A stretch of 64,000 bases of DNA from Deltaproteobacteria bacterium (GCA_015075075.1 JABTVA010000004.1:124001-188000), one strand, 5' to 3'. Shown: positions 54,788-63,811, numbered from the stretch's first letter. The notes: generated by a model not told the origin, from the letters alone. Translations and numbers: made by a program.

Positions 54788-56200
54788 ATGTCTGAGACCG
54801 AACTGAGCCTCGAAAGGCTCCTCTTCAACCTTAACACCCTTGCCGAGCTCGGGGAAGAGATAACTTCCCCGAAGGACTTCACGCGCGTGGTGAAGTCCTC
54901 CCTCTACATGGTCATGGGCACGTTCTCGTCGTCCAAGGGGGCCATATTCCAGCACGAGAACGGGAACGGCTCCTACATACCGATCGCGTCCAAGGGCCTT
55001 GGCGACATAGGCGGCCTGAGGCTCAAGCTCGCCCCGGAGACCATAGCCGAGCTCTTGAAGCGCAGGGAGCCGGTCGAGCTCGGGGGCGGCAAGGACGCAG
55101 GTTTCCTCGGCGCCGCAGGGGAAACACTCGAAAAGATCGACGCGAAGGTCCTGGCCTGCCTGACGGTAAAGGACGAGCTATTGGGCCTCATAGCCATAAA
55201 CGGGAAGTTCTCCGGGGAGCCCTTCACGCTCTACGACCACCAGCTCCTTTCGGTCATGTCCCAGCACATATCGTTCTCGCTCCACAGCCATTCGCTTCTC
55301 ATGAAGCTCATGCACAAGTACACCGAGAACAAGGGCCTCTACGAGAACCTGAGGCGCATATACTACGACACCATACACGCGTTCGCCGCAGCCATCGACG
55401 CCAAGGACTCGTACACGAGGGGCCATTCCCACAGGGTCTCGGCCTACAGCGCCGCGCTCGCGCGCGAGATGGGCTGGTCCAACGAGGAGGTGGAAGGCAT
55501 AAGGATAGCCGGGCTCCTCCACGACATCGGGAAGATAACCGTCGATAAGACCATAATAAACAAGGCCAGCCCCCTTACGAGCTACGAGTGCAGGGAACTC
55601 AACTCCCACCCGGTCATAGGCTACGAGATACTCTCGAAGATAAAGTTCCCCTGGAAGGGCATACCCATGATGACAAGGAACCACCACGAAAAGGTGGACG
55701 GCACAGGGTATCCCGACAGGCTCAGGAAATCCGAGATACCGATAGGCGCCCGGATAATGGCGCTGGTCGACGCCTTCGACGCAATGACCACTGACAGGCC
55801 CTACAGGCCCAAGCTCTCCTTCAAGGAGGCGATATGCGAGGTCAGGGAGAACTGGAACAGGCAGTTCGACCCCGAGGTGATACAACCCTTCATATCGGTC
55901 ATCAGGAAGGAAGTGAGGAGGGAGGCGGACAACCCCACCATAGTGCCGCTCCTTCAGGAAGAGCTGGACGCAGTGTCGCTTAACAGGATCCTCGAAGGGT
56001 TCCCCGGGCCTAGATCAGCGTCGCGCCCCTGCCGGTGGATCAGCAGGGTGTTGAAAAACACCTGCCAGGCAATCCACGGATGGATTGCCGAATTGCAGAG
56101 ACTATGCGGCCTGAATAAAAACGGAGTTTTTTCATCAAGCTGCAAAAGGCCGAACCAAAATCCCCGCACTCTCCGCGAAGCTGCACATATCGTCCGTTAA
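54788..56200 (+). CDS. GAF-HD-GYP c-di-GMP phosphodiesterase with repeat-derived tail
   Basis: A 470-residue protein. Residues about 10-180 are a GAF-like sensor, and residues about 200-400 are an HD-GYP domain with RGHSHRVSAYS, LLHDIGK (H245, D246), NSHPVIGYEIL, HHEKVDGTGYP (GYP at 307-309) and DAFDAMTTDRPYRP. All HD-GYP landmarks are present, so it should hydrolyse c-di-GMP. From about residue 420 the frame runs through a copy of hairpin repeat R3 (CQAIHGWIAEL), so the last 50 residues are probably not ancestral. GGAGG precedes the ATG. It counters the GGDEF protein of the same block. Confidence 0.92.
   Translation: MSETELSLERLLFNLNTLAELGEEITSPKDFTRVVKSSLYMVMGTFSSSKGAIFQHENGNGSYIPIASKGLGDIGGLRLKLAPETIAELLKRREPVELGGGKDAGFLGAAGETLEKIDAKVLACLTVKDELLGLIAINGKFSGEPFTLYDHQLLSVMSQHISFSLHSHSLLMKLMHKYTENKGLYENLRRIYYDTIHAFAAAIDAKDSYTRGHSHRVSAYSAALAREMGWSNEEVEGIRIAGLLHDIGKITVDKTIINKASPLTSYECRELNSHPVIGYEILSKIKFPWKGIPMMTRNHHEKVDGTGYPDRLRKSEIPIGARIMALVDAFDAMTTDRPYRPKLSFKEAICEVRENWNRQFDPEVIQPFISVIRKEVRREADNPTIVPLLQEELDAVSLNRILEGFPGPRSASRPCRWISRVLKNTCQAIHGWIAELQRLCGLNKNGVFSSSCKRPNQNPRTLREAAHIVR
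56046..56107 (-). repeat. Hairpin repeat R3, copy 2, inside the HD-GYP reading frame
   Basis: Inverse match to 13912-13967. It has the hairpin GCAATCCA-CGGA-TGGATTGC (56069-56088) and beside it GGTGTT-GAAA-AACACC (56047-56062). It forms the 3' end of the upstream CDS. Confidence 0.75.
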
Positions 56201-56348
56201 CAGGACATCCCCCCTACACACAGATGGATTTCGGCGCGGCCTCAGTCCTTTTGACGGGCGTTCCTTTCCTGACCTTTGCTCCTTTTGAAAGTAAAATGGT
56301 CTCCGACCGACCCGTTTACTTATTTTCGGACAGGGTGAAGATTGATTG

Positions 56349-58044
56349 ATGCTCGGAAGACGGTGGAAAATCAGCCCGGCTAACAGGGAACTGCAGGAGC
56401 GGCTGGGCAGGAAATTGAACATACTGCCCCTTACGGCGCAGCTTCTCGTAAACAGGGGCGCTGTCGACGCGGACAAGGCCTTTTCTTTCTAAGCCGGACC
56501 TCGCCTCCCTCCACGACCCCATGCTCATGAAAGGCATGGACAGGGCCGTCGAGCGCATAGCCCGCGGCTTCGCGAGAGGGAAAGATTACCGTCTACGGCG
56601 ACTACGACGTCGACGGCGCGACCTCGACGGCCCTTCTTCCTCTTTCTCCGCGGAAATAGGGCGGACGCCGCCACGTACATACCGAGAGGCTCTCCGAGGG
56701 TACGGCCTGAACCCCGAGGCCGTGAAGAAGCTCGCCGCCTCGGGCTGCCGCCTCGTCATAACCGTGGACTGCGGCTCATCGAACAGGGCCGAGGTGGAAC
56801 TGGCAAACTCGCTCGGCATTGACGTCATCGTGACCGACCACCATGAAATGCCCAAGGACGCGCCTCCCGCGCTCGCGGTCCTCAATCCAGGCCAGGAGAG
56901 TTGCCGTTTCCCTTTCAAAGGGCTCGAGGGTGGGTGTCGCATTCAACCTCGCGCTTGCGCTCCAGGCATATCTCCGCGAGACGGGTGGTTCAGGAAGGCG
57001 ACCGAACCTCAAGAGGTACTCGACCTCGTGGCCCTGGGGACGGTAGCGGACCTCGTCCCGCTCTATGTGACGAGAACCGCGTTTTCGTGCACTACGGCGT
57101 CGAAGGCTCGAGGCGATGAAGAGCCGTTGGGCTTAAGGCCCCGGAGGGGCCGGGCTCAAGGGCGGCAGCTCTCCGCAAGCCACATCGCCCTTCAGATGGC
57201 AGCCGAGGCTCAATGCCGCCGGGAGGATATCGACCGCGGACACGGCGCTCAGGCTCCCTTACGACCGAAAGCCCGGAAGAGGCCTCGGCCCTGCGGCTGC
57301 CCTCGAAAAAGAACTCCTCGCGCCAGAGATAGAGGCCGAGACCCTGGAGGAGGCCCTCTCCATGCCTCGAAGGGCACAGGGACAGGGGCATAGTCCTACT
57401 CAGAGCGCTGGCATCCGGGCGTCATAGGCATAGTCGCGTCCCGTCTCGTGGACAGGTTCTCGAGGCCCGCGGTCCTCATAGCCCTTGAGAACGGTGTGGG
57501 CAAGGGCTCGGCCAGGAGCATACGCTCCTTCAACATCCTCGAGGGGCTCAAGGGCTGCGCTGTCCTCCTCGAACGCTTCGGCGGGCACAAGGCAGCGGCG
57601 GGCCTGACCGTCTCCGGCGGGATGGTCGAGGCCTTCAGAAAAGAGTTTATCAGGCAGGTGAACGGCGCCCTTACGGACGAGGACCTCGTATACGAGGTTA
57701 CGCTCGACGCGGTCGTCTCCCTCGAGGAAGTGGGCAGGAGGCTCGTCTCCGAGATAGAGAGCCTGGCCCCGTTCGGCGCCTCCAACCACGAGCCGCTCCT
57801 GTGCCTGCCCGACACGCACATAGTGGAAACCGAAGTCGTGGGCGCAAGGCACCTGAAGTTCAAGGTGAAGCATAACGGGCGCCTCCAGCGCGGCATAGGG
57901 TTCGGGCTCGCCGGCCTCCACCCGGTGCAGGGAAAGGGCTACGGCATAGCTTTTTCGCCCTACATGGACGAATGGCAGGGCAATACGAGCTTGAGGCTGC
58001 GGATAAAGGACGTCAAGCAGGGCTTTGTAAATCCCTTGACATGA
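56349..58044 (+). CDS. recJ: Single-strand-specific 5'-3' exonuclease RecJ, heavily frameshifted
   Basis: Pieces across all three frames follow the RecJ order. MLGRRWKISPANRELQERLG is at the start and DYDV-type YGDYDVDGAT can be read near 56600. VKKLAASGCRLVITVDCGSSN and DVIVTDHHEMPKDAPPALAVLNPG (DHH motif) lie at 56720-56890, then FNLALALQAYLRE near 56945 and VLDLVALGTVADLVPL near 57018. The C-terminal part from 57448 is intact (FGGHKAAAGLTV is the DHHA1 motif). Ten or so indels lie in 56480-57440. RecJ acts in recombination and mismatch repair. The gene is probably whole in the organism. Confidence 0.87.
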
Positions 58045-58098
58045 AACATGAAACAAAATATATTTTCATGTTGCTTCTTTTTGGGAGATATCCTCTTG

Positions 58099-58734
58099 AT
58101 GCATCTCGGGAAATCACATAAAATGTTCCTCCGGAAAGGGCTGGCCGCCTTCGTCTTCGCCCTCGTCCTCGGGGCCGTTTTCGCGCCGTCTTTTACGAGC
58201 GGCAAGTTCGTGACAGGGGCCTTCCCTGAGGGCGACAGGTCGCTTAACTCGTCCAGGCACTATGTGCTGGACGTATTGCGCGAGAACAGGACCGGGCTCG
58301 GCGCGCTCGAGGAGCTTAAGCTCGCGGAGGTCATAATAATGGAGAGCGTCGAGCACAAGCTCGACCCTCTTTTCGTCCTCGCCCTCATAGAGACCGAGTC
58401 CGCCTTTTACAACTGGTCGAGGTCATTGAGGGGAGCAATGGGGCTTATGCAGATAATGCCCTCGACAGGGGAGGAGATAGCCGGCCAGCTCAGGCTTGAA
58501 TGGAAGGGCGGGGAAACGCTCCTCGATCCCTATACCAATATAAAGATGGGCGTGCATTACTTCTCGAAGCTCAAGCGCCGGTACAAGGACGTCGGGTTGA
58601 CTCTCGCCGCCTATAACGCGGGCCCCGGCAAGGTGGACGCGTGGGTGAAGGACGGGGGCGAGCCGGATGCCTTTTACGCCGAGAGGGTATTGGAGAACTA
58701 CAGAAGGTTCCGGGAAAGGGCCGAATACAATTAA
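58099..58734 (+). CDS. Lytic transglycosylase, SLT domain
   Basis: About 211 residues with an N-terminal signal/anchor (AAFVFALVLGAVFAPSF). The SLT domain has the catalytic Glu in LALIETESAFYNW, then RGAMGLMQIMPSTGEEIA and LAAYNAGPGKVDAWVK. It cleaves the MurNAc-GlcNAc bond in periplasmic peptidoglycan. The start is uncertain: ATG 58099 with GGGAG upstream is chosen. ATG 58123 would give a cleaner signal peptide, and 58048 has no ribosome site. The gap that follows holds GGAGTCG...CGACTCC arms (58760-58826) of unknown meaning. Confidence 0.88.
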   Translation: MHLGKSHKMFLRKGLAAFVFALVLGAVFAPSFTSGKFVTGAFPEGDRSLNSSRHYVLDVLRENRTGLGALEELKLAEVIIMESVEHKLDPLFVLALIETESAFYNWSRSLRGAMGLMQIMPSTGEEIAGQLRLEWKGGETLLDPYTNIKMGVHYFSKLKRRYKDVGLTLAAYNAGPGKVDAWVKDGGEPDAFYAERVLENYRRFRERAEYN

Positions 58735-58904
58735 CCGGCCACGAAAAAGCCCGTTCAAGGGAGTCGTCAAAACCGGACACTCCGGCGTACTATAAGAATT
58801 CGTCTCACCCGTCATTTTTCGACTCCTTAGCATCCGGGTTTTTCAGGCAACCTGCAGGCGCGTTGTTTGAGTTTTTATGGAAATACGAAGGTAAAGGCGG
58901 AGAA

Positions 58905-59838
58905 ATGAGCGTCAAGAGAAAGGCGGGCCCGGCCGAGTCCATGTTCAACTTCGGCGGGGTTTCAAGCGAGGTATTCGAGGGGAAGAGCCCCAGATATTCG
59001 GTGCTGCCGGTCCCCTATGACCTCACGGCCTCGTACATAAGCGGCATGAGGGGCGGCCCCAGGGCCATAATCGACGCCCCACCCCATGGAGCTCTATGAC
59101 GAGGAGCTCGGGTGCGAGCCGTACGAGGCCGGGATAGAGACCCTGCCCCAGCTCGAGGCCACGGCGCTCGGGCCCGAGGAGATGATACGGAGGGTCAGGG
59201 AGTCGGTCGCGTCCATCCTTGACGAAGGCAAGGTGCCCGTAATGCTCGGCGGCGAGCATTCGATAACGCTCGGGCTCGTGCAGGCCCTCCTGGAAAGATA
59301 CCCGGGACTGTCGGTTTTGCAGCTCGACGCTCACGCCGATATGCGGGAAGCCTACCAGGACACCCCCTTCAACCACGCCTGCGTTGCCAGGAGGATATCC
59401 GAGCTCTGCCCCATAGTCCAGGTGGGGATAAGGAGCCTTTCTTCCGAGGAGGCCTCGTTCCTCGAAGGTGAAAGGAAGGCGGGCAGGAAGGCCGGGACGT
59501 GCATAAAGACGTTCACCGCGCTCGATGTTCTGAAGGGCGCAAGCCCGCAAAAGATAGCCTCAAGCCTGACAGATGACGTTTGCATCACCATCGACCTGGA
59601 CGTTTTCGACCCCTCGATCATGCCGGCCACAGGCACACCCGAGCCCGGCGGGCTCGGGTGGTATAACGTCCTGGACGTAGTCAGGGAGGCAGTCTCAAGG
59701 AAAAAGGTGGTAGGGTTCGACGTCGTAGAGCTCTGCCCGCTTCCGGGCAACATAGCGCCGGATTTCCTGGCCGCTAAACTCGTATACAAGATAATGGGCT
59801 ACATGAACCGCGGCAGGAGGAGGCAGCGCCTGCCTTAA
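58905..59838 (+). CDS. speB: Agmatinase/ureohydrolase, one frameshift
   Basis: Two pieces make a ureohydrolase of about 310 residues. [20 protein letters not shown] and [18 protein letters not shown] are in the first. After a break near 59080 come [51 protein letters not shown] and [11 protein letters not shown]. The metal ligands (H in GGEHS; D, H, D in LDAHAD; D, D in DLDVFD) are all present. With the next gene it fits agmatine to putrescine plus urea. The ATG follows AAGGCGGAG. A GGCCGC-AAAA-GCGGCC hairpin lies before the next gene. Confidence 0.9.
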
Positions 59839-59903
59839 GACGCGCTCCACGGCCGCAAAAGCGGCCTCAACCACATAATCCGCTATTCCGGGGGTATAGA
59901 AAA

Positions 59904-60449
59904 ATGTTCGTTCCGAAAAGGGTGTTTTTTACAAAAGGCGTAGGGATACACAAAGAGGAGCTCACGTCCTTCGAGCTTGCGTTGAGGGACGCGGGGATAG
60001 AGAAGTTCAACCTGGTGCAGGTCTCGAGCATTTTCCCGCCTGCCGCCAAGATAGTGCCCAAGACCGTCGGGCTTAAGAAGCTCTCCCCCGGCCAGATAGT
60101 CTTCTGCGTCATGAGCAGGCTTTCGAGCAACGAGCCCCGGAGGCTCCTCGCGGCCTCGGTCGGCTGCGCGATACCGATGGACAGGAAGCTCTACGGCTAT
60201 CTTAGCGAGCACCACGCCTACGGGGAGACCGACACCGCAGCGGGCGACTACGCCGAGGACCTTGCGGCCGCGATGCTCGCCTCGACTCTCGGCATAGACC
60301 TGGACGAGAACCTCGGCTGGGACGAGAAGAAAGAGATATACAGGATAAGCGACAAGATAGTAAAGACGACCAACATAACGCAGTCGGCGATAGTAAAGAG
60401 CGACGGGAAGTTCACCACCGTCGTGGCCGCGGCGGTCCTCATACCTTAA
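59904..60449 (+). CDS. Pyruvoyl-dependent arginine decarboxylase
   Basis: A 181-residue protein of the PvlArgDC family. The self-cleavage site is S41-S42 in VQVSSIFPP, which yields the pyruvoyl cofactor on the new N-terminus. Other family parts are [30 protein letters not shown], and [12 protein letters not shown] with AMLASTLGI. It turns arginine into agmatine, the substrate of the agmatinase upstream. The pair gives putrescine without ornithine. This enzyme type is known from archaea and some bacteria. A good GGGGG ribosome site precedes the ATG. Confidence 0.93.
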   Translation: MFVPKRVFFTKGVGIHKEELTSFELALRDAGIEKFNLVQVSSIFPPAAKIVPKTVGLKKLSPGQIVFCVMSRLSSNEPRRLLAASVGCAIPMDRKLYGYLSEHHAYGETDTAAGDYAEDLAAAMLASTLGIDLDENLGWDEKKEIYRISDKIVKTTNITQSAIVKSDGKFTTVVAAAVLIP

Positions 60450-60626
60450 GCCCGGCTTAAGCGCCGGACTGTCCGGCGCATTCCGGTGCATTGGACAAAT
60501 AGAGGCGCAAGGAGCCGGTTGCGGGGCCCTGCCCCATCGGCCGGGCGGAAGGACAAGCCGTGATCCTACCCTGCCCGCGCCATCTTTGCGCAAACCCGAG
60601 TTGATGCTGAGCCTGAACCCGGTACC

Positions 60627-61640
60627 ATGAAAGTCGCACTTACCTATAACCTCAAGAAAGAGCTCGGGGAGGCGCAAATCCTCCCCAGGGACTTCTATGC
60701 CGAATGCGACGAGCCCGAGACGGTCTACGCCGTCCGGGACGCCCTGGCCGGGCGCCACGGGGACATCCTCATGGTCGAGGCGGACGAGGACGCGTTCGAG
60801 AAGCTCAGGCGCGAGAGGCCGGATATCGTCTTCAACATGGCCGAGGGGCTTTGGGGAGAGAGCCGGGAATCTCAGATACCTGCCATGCTCGAGATGCTCC
60901 GGATACCGTATACCGGCTCAAACCCGCTCACGCTCGGCCTCTGCCTCAACAAGGCGCGCGCAAAGGAGGTGCTGGCCTATTACGGCATCCCGACCGCCAG
61001 GTTCGTTGTCGCGCGGACGAACGGCCTCGGAATTCACAGGCTCCTCTCATTTCCCATGATAGTGAAGCCCCTTTTCGAGGGGTCGAGCAAGGGTATAAAG
61101 AATGATTCCATAGTATCGGGGCCCGAGGAGCTCGAAAAGAAAGTGGCTTCCGTTCTTGAGGAATACTCCCAGCCGGCCCTGGTCGAGGAGTACCTCCCGG
61201 GACGCGAGTTCACGGTGGCCCTCATGGGGAACGGCGGCAATATCAAGGTGCTCCCCATAGTCGAGATAAACTACTCGGCCCTGCCTGCCGGCATAAACCA
61301 CATCTATTCCTACGAGGCCAAATGGGTGCTCGACACCCCCGATGCCCCTCTCGATATTTTCAGCTGCCCTGCTGACATACCCGAAAGGCTCAAGGCCGCC
61401 ATAGAGGCCGTCTCAAGGGACGCCTTTACGGCGCTCGACGTCAAGGACTGGTGCCGGATAGACGTGAGGCTCGATACCTCCGGCCTGCCGCACGTAATAG
61501 AGCTCAACCCGCTCCCCGGTATACTCATGGACCCAAAGTGCAATTCCTGCTTCCCCAAGGCCGCCCGGGCCGCGGGCATGGACTTCAGCGCGCTCGTGAA
61601 CGGGGTTCTCGACGCGGCGCGCGAGAGGTACGGGGTATGA
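60627..61640 (+). CDS. D-Ala-D-Ala-ligase-like ATP-grasp enzyme 1
   Basis: A 337-residue ATP-grasp protein. An N-terminal domain with IVFNMAEGLWGESRESQIPAM is followed by PYTGSNPLTLGLCLNK. The ATP-grasp core has PMIVKPLFEGSSKGI, PALVEEYLPGREFTVALMG and a magnesium site in DVRLDTSGLPHVIELNPLPG. It is related to Ddl but differs from the dcw Ddl at 31377. The acceptor pocket is not readable by eye, so the peptide it makes is unknown. Its stop overlaps the start of the second ATP-grasp gene (ATGA). Confidence 0.87.
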   Translation: MKVALTYNLKKELGEAQILPRDFYAECDEPETVYAVRDALAGRHGDILMVEADEDAFEKLRRERPDIVFNMAEGLWGESRESQIPAMLEMLRIPYTGSNPLTLGLCLNKARAKEVLAYYGIPTARFVVARTNGLGIHRLLSFPMIVKPLFEGSSKGIKNDSIVSGPEELEKKVASVLEEYSQPALVEEYLPGREFTVALMGNGGNIKVLPIVEINYSALPAGINHIYSYEAKWVLDTPDAPLDIFSCPADIPERLKAAIEAVSRDAFTALDVKDWCRIDVRLDTSGLPHVIELNPLPGILMDPKCNSCFPKAARAAGMDFSALVNGVLDAARERYGV

Positions 61641-62680
61641 CCCCCGCCAGGGTAAAGATAATCTTCAACGACGACGGGAGCGATACCTATACACTCGGCG
61701 AAAAGACCGTAGACCTGGATAACATACTAACGACCGTAAGCGACGTCGAGGGCGCTCTCCGCTCGAAGGGGTACGAGACCGCAAGGGTGCCCTTGCGGAG
61801 GCGCGAAGACCTCGAGCGGTTCACGAAGGAGATAAGGGACCCGGAAGAGGTCATCTTCAACCTCTGCGAGGGCGCGTTCAACAGGAGCTCGCTCGAGATG
61901 CACGTGGCCGCCCTCCTCGAGCTCCACGGCGCCAGGTTCACGGGGAGCGGCCCGCTGACGCTCGGGCTCGCGCTGGATAAGGGACTTACAAAAGACATAC
62001 TCTCGAGGCGGGGCGTGCCCACCCCCGGATACGCGGTAATGACCGAGGCGTCCGGGAAAACCGGGGAGATCGAGTTCCCGCTTATCGTCAAGCCGCTGCG
62101 CGAGGACGCGAGCATCGGGATAGATTCCGGGGCCGTCGTCGAGAGCCCCTCTGAGCTCAAGGAAAGGGTCGAGCATATAATCTCAACTTACGCCCAGCCC
62201 GCGATAGTCGAGGAGTACGTGGACGGCAGGGAATTCAATATCGCGGTAATGGGGAACGGGAAGAGCAGGCGCGCCCTGCCCCCTTCCGAGATACTCTTCG
62301 TCGATTTCCCCGAGGGCAAGCCCAAGATATGCTGCTACGAGGCGAAATGGGTCGAAGAGAGCCCTTTTTACCGCAAGACCGTGCCCTCCTGCCCGGCGGA
62401 GATACCCGAGAAGCTCAAGGGAGAGCTCCAGGCGGTCGCGCTCAAGGCCTACGGAATGATGGGGTGCAGGGACTATGCCAGGGTGGACATGAGGCTCGGG
62501 AAGGACGGGAAGGCCAAGGTCCTGGAGGTCAACCCGAACCCGGACATATCCTCTGACGCGGGGTTCGCAAGGGCCGCAAAGGCCGCCGGCCTCGATTACC
62601 CGGACCTCATAGCCGCCATAGTGGATGCGGCCGTATCGAGGTACACGCCGCAGGCCGGAACGGTCTCGGCAAGGACATGA
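61637..62680 (+). CDS. D-Ala-D-Ala-ligase-like ATP-grasp enzyme 2
   Basis: A 347-residue homologue of the preceding gene. VIFNLCEGAFNRSSLEMH parallels the first copy, then ARFTGSGPLTLGLALDK. The core has PLIVKPLREDASIGID, PAIVEEYVDGREFNIAVMG, CCYEAKW and DMRLGKDGKAKVLEVNPNPD. The start is set at ATG 61637 by the ATGA overlap; the frame is open upstream inside the first copy. The N-terminal part is about 30 residues longer and carries DDGSDTYTLGE. Two adjacent ligases suggest sequential or paired ligation of one product. Confidence 0.87.
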   Translation: MTPARVKIIFNDDGSDTYTLGEKTVDLDNILTTVSDVEGALRSKGYETARVPLRRREDLERFTKEIRDPEEVIFNLCEGAFNRSSLEMHVAALLELHGARFTGSGPLTLGLALDKGLTKDILSRRGVPTPGYAVMTEASGKTGEIEFPLIVKPLREDASIGIDSGAVVESPSELKERVEHIISTYAQPAIVEEYVDGREFNIAVMGNGKSRRALPPSEILFVDFPEGKPKICCYEAKWVEESPFYRKTVPSCPAEIPEKLKGELQAVALKAYGMMGCRDYARVDMRLGKDGKAKVLEVNPNPDISSDAGFARAAKAAGLDYPDLIAAIVDAAVSRYTPQAGTVSART

Positions 62681-63192
62681 GCTGGAACGGAGGCGGGATA
62701 ACCGTGAGGAAAACGCTTCCCGGCGACAGGCCCGCCCTGGTCGCCATCATAGAAAACTCGGAGAACCTGAGCAGGGAGGAGATGGATTGCGCCTCGGAAC
62801 TCCTTGATATATACTTTAAAAACCCGCTTGAGACCGATTACCTCTTTCTTACGGCGGTAGACCCCTCCTCCTCTCCCGCGGGTTACGCCTGCTACGGGAA
62901 AAGGCCGCTCACGGACGCCGTATATGACCTCTACTGGATCGTGGTGGACAGCCGCAGGAGGCGCGGTGGCATAGGGACCAGGCTCATCGAGGAGCTTGAA
63001 AAACTGCTCAGGGAAGAGGGGGCCCGGATGCTGGTGGCCGAGACATCGGGGCTCCCGGCCTATGAGGCCGCGAGGAGGCTTTATCTCAGGAGCGGCTTTT
63101 GCGAAGAGGCCCGGATAAGGGAGTTCTACAAGCCCGGAGACGACATCGTCTTCTATACCAAACGCTTACAAAAATCAAACGGGGACGCCTGA
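62677..63192 (+). CDS. GNAT-family N-acetyltransferase
   Basis: A 171-residue GNAT. VRKTLPGDRPALVAIIENS is the first helix, DLYWIVVDSRRRRGGIGTRL near residue 88 is the acetyl-CoA loop, and LPAYEAARRLYLRSGFCEEAR is the C-terminal GNAT motif. It overlaps the second ATP-grasp gene by 4 bases (ATGA), so it belongs to the same translation unit and may acetylate the product or its amine donor. The substrate is unknown. Confidence 0.9.
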   Translation: MSWNGGGITVRKTLPGDRPALVAIIENSENLSREEMDCASELLDIYFKNPLETDYLFLTAVDPSSSPAGYACYGKRPLTDAVYDLYWIVVDSRRRRGGIGTRLIEELEKLLREEGARMLVAETSGLPAYEAARRLYLRSGFCEEARIREFYKPGDDIVFYTKRLQKSNGDA

Positions 63193-63193
63193 A

Positions 63194-63811
63194 TTGGAGC
63201 TGGAGAGCATAAAGAAGATCTACGCCGGTTACTCGAACGTCTATGACGTCCTCTTCAAGGGGATATTCTATCCGAGGATAAAGCACGCCATCAACTATAT
63301 GGACATCAAGCCCGGGGACAGGGTGCTCGACGTCGGGGTCGGGACGGGCCTCTCCCTTTCGGAGTTCCCGGGCTGCTGCAAGGTGGTGGGGATAGACCTC
63401 TCCACGGCCATGCTCAAAAAGGCCAGGGACAAGATACGGAAGCACGGCCTCGGCCACATAAACGTCATGAGCATGGACGCGATGAGCATAGGTTTCAGGG
63501 ACGACAGCTTCGACAAGGTATTCATCTCGCACGTGGTGAGCGTCGTGCCCGACCCCTACAAGCTCATGTCCGAGGTCAGGCGGGTCTGCAAGAAGGGCGG
63601 GCAGGTGGTGATAGTGAACCACTTCAAGTCGAGCAACAAGGTGGTGGAGGTCGTCGAGAAGCTCATAAACCCCGTCTGCAAGAAGATAGGGTGGAGGTCG
63701 GACCTCTGCCTTAACGAGTTCATAAACCGCTCGGGACTCAACGTCAGGCAGAAGTACATGCTCAAGAAACTGGACTTCTGGCACATACTCTTCGCAACGA
63801 ACGAGAAGTAA
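63194..63811 (+). CDS. Class I SAM-dependent methyltransferase (PmtA/UbiE-like)
   Basis: A 205-residue methyltransferase. YSNVYDVLFKGIFYPRIKHA is an N-terminal motif shared with phosphatidylethanolamine N-methyltransferases. GDRVLDVGVGTGLSLSEFP near residue 42 is motif I, KVVGIDLSTAMLKKA binds the adenosine ribose, and VSVVPDPYKLMSEVRRVCKK follows. A phospholipid-type substrate is possible but unproved. Start is TTG 63194, one base after the GNAT stop. It may belong to the ATP-grasp operon. Confidence 0.88.
   Translation: MELESIKKIYAGYSNVYDVLFKGIFYPRIKHAINYMDIKPGDRVLDVGVGTGLSLSEFPGCCKVVGIDLSTAMLKKARDKIRKHGLGHINVMSMDAMSIGFRDDSFDKVFISHVVSVVPDPYKLMSEVRRVCKKGGQVVIVNHFKSSNKVVEVVEKLINPVCKKIGWRSDLCLNEFINRSGLNVRQKYMLKKLDFWHILFATNEK

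Noticed and set aside
58760-58826. GGAGTCG...CGACTCC arms before speB as a mobile element
   Set aside because: Only 7 bases pair, no second copy is seen and no target duplication is evident.
60500-60600. Lysine riboswitch or SRP RNA before the first ligase gene
   Set aside because: AGAGGCGC and CGGAAGGA looked suggestive. The other lysine-core blocks (AGTA, GCCGAAG) are missing, and the SRP loop context CAGG-CCGGAAGG-AGCAGCC is not there.
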